Assembly: GCA_014607495.2 (NCBI GenBank) | Contig: CP053153.1 | Coordinates: 7,068,001 to 7,132,000, forward strand | Reading direction: 5' to 3' | Origin: Carposina sasakii | Lineage: Eukaryota > Arthropoda > Insecta > Lepidoptera > Carposinidae | Length of the DNA: 64,000 nt | Part shown: one piece after another, positions 55,637 to 64,000 of the stretch | Layout: each line of letters starts with the position of its first letter | How positions within the stretch are numbered: the stretch's first letter is position 1 | Position numbers and translations under genes: made by a program | The notes under the pieces: generated by a model | The model's database searches: none | The model's input: the letters and a program-made list of their open reading frames with translations, nothing else | What the model was told of the DNA's origin: nothing

Positions 55637-56566
55637 ATATGTATGTATGTTAACTGATTAGAAAAATTATTTAAATAACAAACACTTCAATACTTGACCA
55701 TTTGACCAAAGCTTCTAACGTGAAAGCATAAATAAATGTTCGTTTTAATTTTGTGAATGTTTACAGTTGCTAAAACAAATTAAACTTTACGCCTACAGAT
55801 GTCAAATGAATTTACTAATCATAGTTTGTAAAGAAAAACTAAGACGTGCGACTGCAGTCCAGTGGGTAACGATTAGGTAATTCATTAATTGAACATGAAA
55901 AACAGTCAATGTAAAGAACGATTGCTTTTTTCTGTCTTCTTCTTCCTTATTTCCATCACTATAAGAGATAGAAGAACAGAGTTTACATATAACTGGTATT
56001 GAACTCAGTATCCGACTAAATTATCGAAATTTCTAAAGTATTATTTTGAACTGAAAATGCAGAAAGGTCCCTTTAAATTTTTTTTTGTAATAATACTTTT
56101 AATATAATTTCTACAAAACCAAGGGTCTTGATACAAAACCAAGTCTAAAATTAGAAGCATGTTAGAAATCTGTGGACTTGTCTTTCAAATTAATGACTTC
56201 ATCTTGGACAAGCCTCAAACTAAGTTAAATATTTTTTTAGGACATGCTATTAGAGTCCTTTTAATTAGTAAAAATATAGTATAATCACTTAGCCTAACTT
56301 TTAAATCGGGATGTATCTTAAAATGGGTGGCATGTATATGATCCGCTATGAGTTCTAAACAGATATATACAATTATATAAGCAATATGCCTAAACACCGC
56401 ATTCATGCTAACTTTCGATTCGATATTAGTTTATAGTACCAACTCCCGGGCATTATTCCAACTATTCCAATCAAGAACTAGATTGTGTCGCTTTGTGTTA
56501 AGCATCGAATCACGTTTACGTGTCTTTGTCTAATTACAATAACGTTTGTTTGCGCAACGTACCTAT
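55637..56566. other. AT-rich sequence, nothing recognised
   Basis: No gene or repeat signal. Confidence 0.35.
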
Positions 56567-57528
56567 AATTGGCCGTAGTTCTGCAGAAAGAGACCAACAA
56601 TAAAAAACGAGTTTCGAGATATTGACGTTTAAAGTTTCTTTTTTTTTTTTTAAGTTCCCTTACGTTTTTCCTGAAAATTATTTATGTCATTTGGTAGAAA
56701 AAACTTCGTACAGAATATTAAATAGGTTTTACAGAGATTACAGTTATTTTTCATGTAATAATCTTGGTTTAAAAACAAGTAGTCGTTTTCTGCAGAATAT
56801 AACATACTTATAATGCCATGACCAAATGAAAACGACCAAAACTGTAGTCGTTTTCTGCTAAATATGATATCACAAATTTTATTTTTATTGAAACGGTTAT
56901 GAACGGGGCGTCCGATAAAAATTATATTTAGTAATTAACAAACCCGTCAGCTTAAAAACTTACCAAAATACTTAGCCAAAAAGGAAAAAAAAACAAGAAA
57001 TTCTATTTATCTACCTACTTATTGGAATTTGACAATCTTAAATTGTCGTGGCCATAAAGTTCTGGTATAGGTACGAGCCGAACATGGAATGACAACAAAG
57101 TTCTTTGTTGATTACCAAATATTAAAAGCAAAATACGACCAAATTACGCGACGAACGGAAAACCTAAATCGAAGAAAGCGACCATCTACGTAGTCTTTTT
57201 ATGCAGAATAAAATATTGATAACATTAGTACTATAGGTTATTACCAAAACCGACCAAGTGAAATAGCTGTGTTCTGCAGATTTAAAGATACATATTTTAG
57301 TTGAAGAATAGTTCTTCAATCAGACCAACTCGACCAAGGTGGCTGCTTTTAACTTATTTAATACTTGTTTTTCTTGTTGATCGTTTTCAGCAATTTATCA
57401 AATAATTGTGCTAAAAAAACAGTCAATTTTACCAGAATATAGAGCAAAAAATCTAGTTTGTGATGGCATAGCTAACTCATTTTGGCCAAAAATGGCTTTG
57501 GTCGCTTTCTGCAGAACTACGGCCAATT
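56567..57528. mobile_element. TIR element with iterated GTCGTTTTCTGCAGAA-type motifs
   Basis: Ends AATTGGCCGTAGTTCTGCAG and its inverse at 57500-57528, an inverted repeat of about 28 bp with one mismatch. The motif (GGTCG)(T/C)TTTCTGCAGAA and its reverse recur at about 56580, 56780, 56850, 57195, 57275 and 57500. No transposase. The layout resembles 24093-24749, but with a different iteron. Confidence 0.72.
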
Positions 57529-58429
57529 TTTATGATGATCTCCGACCGTATTTCGGTCAAGGCGACCAATTTGTACGAAGATTGGCCAGGTACGCGGGAG
57601 ATATTATAGTGCACAAGTGTGTGCGCAAACACAGATGCACTCTCTATTCCGTTAGTCTCATAGTCCGATGGGACGGAAAGCCGACACGACCGGAGAGAGA
57701 TCAGGCGCAGGACCAACGGTTTTGCGTGCTTTCCGAGGCACGAGCTTAGTGACAATTTTGCAACATTAAAATCTGTACATGGAATAAATTCATTGGTACA
57801 GGCCCGTGACTAGTATCGATCATACGCCTCCCGCTTGGAAGGTGCACATCTTAACCACTGGGCTATCACCGCTTACGTACCTATATAAAACAACGCTAAT
57901 ACGAGTATTAGCTATTTAACGACCTTTCGCATAAAGTACTGAAAACTGGAATGAGAGAAGGTTCATGGAAGGCTTTTTTGCAATATTAGGTACCTAGGTT
58001 TTAAATCGGTGAATAAGTAAAGCATCTTAACTGCTTCATATCATATAGGTAAATACATGTACCCTCGTACTAGCGAACCAAATTAATCGAACTTGTACCG
58101 ATCCGTAAGCTCTTCTGAGAAGCGGACTCTTCGAAGTTTTCCAATACCATAGACATGTTTTTGTTCTTAATCCTACATAAATCTATATCACTATCCTAGA
58201 ACTAGTGTGTCGTTAAAAATCTATTTCACAAAGGAAATGAAGATTTCGTTTCTGAAATCTTCAGACTATTTTATTTACTGTAAAATATTAGGAAACTACC
58301 TATACTATTTTTAATGTTAGATACCTTATGTGCGCTGAAAAGATTATATTGTGCGCGTTTAAATTATTTACATTAATTACAGTGAAATACTAAGGAAAAT
58401 AATTCCAATAGAGAGCATGATACTGTCGT
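57529..58429. other. Mixed sequence with a SINE-like tRNA remnant
   Basis: 57529-57760 is GC-richer and open in two frames, unrecognised. 57800-57874 on the minus strand carries an A-box-like 'atagcccagtggttaaga' and an eroded B box, a tRNA-derived SINE head. The rest is unremarkable. Confidence 0.4.
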
Positions 58430-58640
58430 GTGGCAGAGTAGAATAGCACCACCAAGTCGAGGCGATAAAAAGTTTCCGGGAGGTGGGCAGCAGCTCTTCC
58501 CGTGTTGATAACATAGTCCGATAATCACACTTCAGCACCGACCCGCCTGAATGTCCAGCATTGTGATTTGGGCTAAATCCCCTTATGGCAGTAGCCTTAT
58601 GGCGTGCCCTGAGGGAGGCCTACGTTCAGCAGTGGGCAAT
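58430..58640 (+). mobile_element. RTE-related nonautonomous element
   Basis: Same body as 26885-27160 ('gtgggcagcagctcttcccg', 'ttatggcgtgccctgaggga', 'ggcctacgttcagcagtggg'), truncated before the (GAT)n tail. Confidence 0.6.
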
Positions 58641-59886
58641 TGGTAGATATGTTGTGTGATAGAGAAAATATCTATATGTGTCACAGCCATATCAGAAAAA
58701 CATATCTATATTACATGCTTGTCAAAACAAAGAAATAAATCACAATCCCATTTTAACCACTAGACATGAATTTAATACCTTAAAAGCATTGTATGTCATT
58801 ATTTACTTATACATTCAAAAAGAACAGAAAACGAATATTATAAAATAAAAACATTAGTAAAATGATGGATGTCTCGTAATATTGAGCAAATATACACATT
58901 ACACCGAAGAAGTTTAATAAACATTATAAGTATTTTATTTAAAAAAAAAACTATTTTCAATCATTTTCTCTCGGGACCTCTTTGTCTGCTAAGTTTAATG
59001 TGAATCCAAATCACATTAAAATTATTTGAACTTCAACCTCTAACAATATATAATCGTTGTATTTAGTTCAGATTTTTCGTTGTTGTTCGTTTTGTAACAT
59101 TGCTTGCATTAAATATGGAATATAAGTAGGTAAAATAGGTTTAACATAGAAATTCAATTCAGGATAAATTTTATTTTCTCGAAAAATATAGTTTCTGTAA
59201 AGTTCTCATAAGACTAATGGCAATAAATAGCCACTTTAATTTTTTTCTCCATCTACTAAAAACGGTAAATTAAATAGTTTAATGATATTTCAGCATGAAT
59301 ATTTTCTTTCTTAAAGCCAATGCTTGCAGAAGTATGGACAGACGAGTTTTTTTTTTTTAATGACAAATGATGGTAGCCTGAAGGGCTTTGCCATCTTTAC
59401 CGAGCTAGGTGGCGTGCGCTTAAGGCGCACAACCGAAAGGTCAGACGAGTATTCCACTCGCTAAAAAAAAAAAAAATTGGCGAATCTTTAGACTAGAAAT
59501 ATTGGATCATTTCTGAGTTGCATCTGTAAAACTGTCACAGTTAGCCAACTAATGTATTCGACACATAGAGATTCTGGACTTTTGCTGTTTTTGATGCAGG
59601 TGATGCTTTTTACAGCGGAACCCTAAAAACGGTTAAAACGAGGATTTTTTTCAAGTGACAATCTTATGTGAATTAAGTAAGCTACTGTCCCTCACCACTT
59701 CAAACTGACTGTAAGAACGTTCTGATGTCGAAGTTTAAATTATAAAATTTATTATTTTAAAACCTATTGTTAAGGCCAAGTATAACAGTCTGGATTTTCC
59801 GGATCAATATCTAATGTTTAACGGCATAAAAATAATCTATACATATAATAAAAATGTAACGGATCGCTGTCTGTACATGGAAGATA
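58641..59886. other. AT-rich sequence with a short poly-T/poly-A-bounded repeat
   Basis: 59345-59475 begins with a T run, contains 'ggtagcctgaagggctttgc' and 'gcgcttaaggcgcacaaccg', and ends in an A run; it is probably a SINE-like repeat. Nothing else recognised. Confidence 0.4.
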
Positions 59887-60275
59887 TACAGGGTATTTTT
59901 TTGTGGCCACCTTTAACGAAGGGTACATATTCTATACATGAAATAAAGTAAGTTTATTCCAAAAAAAATGCTGGGAAAAAAAAAAATTTTTTTTTGAAAA
60001 AAAATTTTAAATTCCTTGATCGTGCGAAATTTATAGTGTCTAGTGTTTATGTTAGTTTTTTTATAGACAGATATTAATTATTTTTCGTGAAAAAATCCTG
60101 CTACGCGCGTCTATGTGCATTTATGCAGAAAAACGCAGTCTATTTACTCAACTTTGGACCCTAATATTTTGGAAACCAGACACTTCCCAGGTATGCTTCC
60201 ATGGAGAAAAATGATCGTGATGATGAGGAGATTCCGTAGTTTTCGGAAACGTTGACGACTAAAAATCATCCTGTA
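59887..60275 (+). mobile_element. Family A MITE, copy 4
   Basis: 'tacagggtatttttttgtgg' to 'aaatcatcctgta'. Very similar to copy 2, with a longer A/T run in the middle. Confidence 0.85.
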
Positions 60276-60337
60276 TAAGAAAAAATATTACAGAATACCT
60301 TTATCAACGCAATAGTACCCAAAACAATGATTGTTGG

Positions 60338-60543
60338 AATTTTTGTCTGTTTGTCTGTGCGTTTGTGCACGCTAATCTCAGAAACGGCTGAACCGATTTC
60401 GGTGCAGTTTTCAGGAATATATTGTGACAGGTCCCACTTAACATATAGGCTACTTTTTATCCCGGGAAAATGTTTATATCCCGGATAATTTCGATTTTTT
60501 TTTTCTGTAGTCCAAGCGGACGGAGTCGCAGGCGTCCACTAGT
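60338..60543 (+). repeat. LINE 3'-tail repeat, second copy
   Basis: 'tttgtctgtttgtctgtgcg', 'aacggctgaaccgattt', 'tatcccgggaaaatg' and 'gcaggcgtccactag', as in 20689-20935. Confidence 0.65.
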
Positions 60544-60669
60544 CTGTAATATATCGTTCTACACGCAAGTTGTTTGGAATACAAAATTTAATTTAAATCC
60601 CTGAACAGGTAGGTATCAAATAGAGTTATATTTACTAGAGTTATATTTACATTTATTTTTAGTAGGTTA

Positions 60670-60982
60670 AAAAAACGAGAACAGGACCGTTTGTGTAGTG
60701 CCCGGGGGGAGGCCTGCGTCCAGCAGTAGACTTCAATATGATGATGTGATTGGTAGATAAAACTTGTTATTTTGGTATACCTACCTAACTAGCCGTATGT
60801 TGACGGCAGAGTAGAGTCTGTACCACCCCATGCCTGCTTATTAAGGGTTTCCGGGAGGTGGGCAGCAGCGCCTCCCGTGTTGACAACATAGTCCAAAAAT
60901 CAGAATGCGGTCACCAACCCGCCTGCGCAGCGTGGTGGCTATGGGCAAAAACCCCCCTATGGCAGTAGCCTTGTGGCGTGCT
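60670..60982 (+). mobile_element. Two RTE-related tails in tandem
   Basis: 60690-60745 has 'gggggaggcctgcgtccagc'. 60795-60980 repeats the body of 26885-27160 ('ccaccccatgcctgctta', 'aggtgggcagcagcgcctcc') and stops at 'ttgtggcgtgct'. Confidence 0.6.
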
Positions 60983-61411
60983 GAAGACGAAAGACCTACC
61001 TAATGGTTCAAACTCATAGTGTATCAAAATATCACAATTTTTGCCTAAGTTTACTAATATTTGACATATCGTGCCTACATACCTACGTGAGTACCTACTA
61101 TTATTATACTAAACATAATGTTCTTGTCTACCTACAGATATTGCACCGTTCGTTCATTTTCCTTATTACGGTTGAGCTTGAAAAATAAAAAATTGTTAAA
61201 AAAAACTTTGGGAAAATTTTTATGCCGGACACGCAAGCTTTGCCTACATTTTTAATTGAAATACTTCCGGTTAAAAATATTTTAATATAAATTAAATTGT
61301 TATTTGTGGTCGAAATGTTTAAGTATTTCTTTTAAAATACATGCTGAAAATCTTATCTGACAACAACTCTCTAAAAGGGAATTTCAAACTTAATCTTATA
61401 ATTAAAATTAC

Positions 61412-61679
61412 CTTTAATCAACTCCGGAAAAACTTCCGTCACAAAACTTCGGCCCACGTCAATCACTAAAACACAGCACGTAACCGAGCAGTTTGTTAAA
61501 TTATCGTCGATCACAGTCTGTAACAATGTTATGAATTTGAAAGTTGGCGGCAAATGCCTTCGTTCGGGAGTGATCGCGGTACGTTCGAGTTGGCCGAGCG
61601 TTCCCGTGGCACTGGCTCCCGCGCGCCTCCTGAACCCGAGTCCCGGGAGTCCGAACCCATTCAATACAAGTTTTCGCAC
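61412..61679 (-). CDS. Possible distant 5' exon (UTR or N-terminus) of the Beat-like gene
   Basis: A GC-rich island (about 61550-61680) stands out from the AT-rich surroundings. On the minus strand the frame from 61679 is open and ends in FPELIK plus one base at the donor AAAG/GTAATT. That phase (1) is the one the 36271 acceptor needs. However, the translated segment has no proper signal peptide: it contains only the weakly hydrophobic TFKFITLLQTVI and CSVTCCVLVIDVG. It may therefore be a 5' untranslated exon, an exon of another gene, or chance. Confidence 0.3.
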
Positions 61680-63688
61680 AAGTTTTTGCGGGAAACTTGG
61701 ACTTGTACTATTTTACAGTTAAGGCCCCAAATGTTATCCCCAATTATGTTGTCCATAAGTTAAAACTGGTTAAAATAGTTTTGTAAAGATGCCGCCATTC
61801 ACGAGGAGACCGTAGCAGATTTAGCTTCACAACACTCTGCACGTTGTTAAGCTTGTCAAATGTGTTTTCTTTTCTCTTGCTTCTTTCACTATCCTATTTG
61901 ATCAATTTTTTCTATCAATCGGTGAATTAACAGACAAAAGGTAAATATCTGTAAACAATCATTATTAATTGAATTAAATAAAGTCCATCCTGACACGCGA
62001 TGGCGGCTAGTCGCTCTCCGTCCTCAGATCTCCGCGGCTAAGCCGAGCTCCCTAGATTGTGTGGCCTTAGAGAACATTAATTACACCCAACTTAGTCTGA
62101 TTAAACCTTGAGGAATTAACCGGATTGACAAAATTAACTTTTAACTCAGATTTATGTCGGTGGGAGCTCGTGATAGGGCACGCGCTCTTTGTTCAGTATC
62201 ATATTTTCATATAATTTAATTTTACATTACGGAAATACCTATAGAATTTATGACATTTTGTGAAGTTAGGTACTAAAAATAGATCACTTTAGTTCATGAA
62301 AGGCTAATATTAAAACTTATTAGAATTTTTCTATAATACCTAGGTTTAACTAGCGCCACCCTGAAAAGTAAAAAATATTTGTAATATTGTACATTTTTTA
62401 GCTCCCAAGAAGCAAGCAAGTGAGTCATAATAAAATTATTTTTTTAAAGTACCTGCATGATCATATAAGTATATTATAAAGCAGCAATCTATCAACAACA
62501 AAACTTTATCTTACTTCTAACATAAGTAGTAAAGTATTTATACTCGTATCTACAGTAAAAAGTAGAAAACTTTTTCTGATATGATGAAAGATGTTCTTGA
62601 AAAGAAAGATTTCTTCTACCGACTGATGTTATAAATGGGACACAGGTCACATAAGAAACCTTACGATGTGTTAGTTTTCCGAGTAATAACTCACATTTGA
62701 CATTCAATATCCTAAAGCCTCAATAGCTGCTCTAGAAAACTGAAATATTAAATAAAAGGAATCTACAAAATACTTACATTATGTGTATCCATATTCAGTT
62801 GTCATTATTATACTCAGGGCAGATTTTTCAATAGGCAGATAGACTAACCGATAAATATAGGTAAAGATGCTGTCTTTCTCTCAAACTAGATCAAGGTACT
62901 TTGTCCATAAATAGACATCTAACCATTGGAAAAATCGACACTATTGTATATATTGAACAGGTAGCATAGATTAGCCTGGGATTAGCAAGAAATACCTACA
63001 TCATAGCCAAAGCTATTGCAAATAATATAAAATATTTAATAACATAGAGTGGACGCAGATGCTTTCACAATCTTTTTAATTAGATATAATCATATAAAAT
63101 TTTTATGTTTCTAGTTGCCTTGTCTGCTAAATGAGTTTTATTTGTACGTGTACACCTCTGAAATAATATTAGAGTTGAAAGAAAAATACTACTCATTTCA
63201 TTTCATTCCAGTGTAAAATGGAGTATAAAGTCCAAGTGCTTACAAAGAGGTAAGAGATAATTCAGTTTTTAATAACATATGCAATTAAAACTGCACTCTG
63301 AATTAGATTAAGCATTAAAAGCTATAAATATGCTTTTTTATTATTTAGGCTAAAACTCGTTAAGCACATCTTTGAAGGTACATAAATAATAGATTATAAA
63401 AATCTACATTAGCTAATAATTTCTTAACTTGTACGATAGTTAGTATAATGTAATGAAACGGAACACAAGATATAGATACGAGTACGTAAATAATTTATCG
63501 CTAAACTGATATGAACACAATTAAAAGAACATAACTTTTCGCGTACATCGCGGGCATGTTTTGAGGATGAGTTATTTTTTCCGATGCGCATAATTTATGC
63601 CCGGCCCGAGTTCGACCCCGACTGGTGTTGTTTAGGTAGCAATCGTATATTCAATTACTGGGTAGGTAAGTACAGTAACGTTAAAGTC
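61680..63688. other. Flank with weak repeat remnants
   Basis: A short GC-rich patch is at 61995-62060. 62817-62945 has 'gggcagatttttcaatagg' and 'ttggaaaaatcgaca' as weak inverted ends, a possible relative of the 18.3-kb hairpin MITE. No gene is recognised. Confidence 0.35.
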
Positions 63689-63786
63689 TTATCTACTAAT
63701 AACTCCATTTATATTTCCTTTGTTTCCTGAATGGTAGCTACCCTTCAGGAAACAAAGAAAATATAAATGGAGTTATTGGTAGATAA
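63689..63786. repeat. Long near-perfect hairpin
   Basis: The 43-base left arm (from TTATCTACTAATAACTCC) and the right arm (to GGAGTTATTGGTAGATAA) pair with one mismatch and one G-U position, around a 12-base loop that itself contains GGTAGCTACC. A hairpin MITE is likely; a small-RNA precursor is possible. Confidence 0.75.
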
Positions 63787-64000
63787 TATTTTTTAAGCTA
63801 TAACAAGTGCATAAAACTTTCTAGGTTAAGAATGAATTTGAAAAGAAGGTGCTTTAATATATAGTTAGTATCCTACCTATCTTTACTAACTTTAAAATGA
63901 TACCTTAAAATGTGGCTTTGAGGTTGATATACGAGCATTATTGTATGAGAGAATGTGACCTTAGGTACCTCAGATAAGATTGAGGTTAATGTGCTAGTCT

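Noticed and set aside
57408..57755. Frames of 113 (plus) and 92 (minus) residues near 57.5 kb
   Set aside because: They straddle the end of a TIR element, and no family resemblance is seen on either strand.

Overview
The window looks like insect nuclear DNA, most probably from a butterfly or moth. It is AT-rich, its only convincing host gene has small exons and very long introns, and it is packed with repeats whose ends I know from lepidopteran genomes. These include RTE tails coding for GEAYVQQWT followed by (GAT)n, ACCGACTTC-ended elements, tRNA-derived SINEs, and 'cgcgggcgtccactag'-type LINE tails. The species cannot be fixed from sequence alone.

The host gene lies on the minus strand. 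Five exons with consensus splice sites and mutually compatible phases (36063-36271, 27473-27608, 19766-19899, 16373-16790, 16017-16084) join into a 321-residue two-immunoglobulin-domain protein. It matches the Beaten path (Beat) family of neuronal cell-surface or secreted adhesion proteins that pair with Sidestep-type receptors. The second Ig domain carries an insertion of roughly 50 residues. The exon that should encode the signal peptide was not found with confidence. A GC-rich exon-like segment ending at 61412 has a good donor in the right phase, so it may be a distant 5' exon; if so, 36-61 kb is one large intron.

1-16 kb is the 3' flank of the gene. It holds MITEs with TACAGGATG ends (family A) and relatives (family B, including a 58-bp perfect palindrome), a large foldback element (about 2.13-2.92 kb), tandem LINE-tail repeats (4.3-5.3 kb), a local tandem duplication in which only one unit carries a MITE (7.5-8.4 kb), a tRNA-like sequence (8.55 kb) and a minisatellite (8.9-9.3 kb).

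16-36 kb contains the coding exons separated by repeat-filled introns. These include SINEs, a LINE copy inserted in an ACCGACTTC element, an iteron-bearing TIR element (24.1-24.7 kb), RTE tails, and a deeply nested stack (28.44-32.6 kb) centred on a palindromic Penelope-like element (PLE). The PLE has a GIY-YIG endonuclease fragment and two hammerhead-ribozyme motifs.

36-64 kb contains a second PLE palindrome (37245-40169). A hAT-like element is inserted exactly at the ribozyme cleavage region of this PLE, and a 5'-truncated RTE reverse transcriptase sits near its centre. Further on are a PIF-like MITE (41.7 kb), LINE-tail arrays (44.6-46.3 kb), another ACCGACTTC element without the LINE insertion (53.7-54.5 kb), a second iteron-bearing element (56.6-57.5 kb) and a long hairpin at 63.7 kb.

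I found no protein-coding host gene other than the Beat-like one. Almost all other open frames lie in repeats or are short chance frames.
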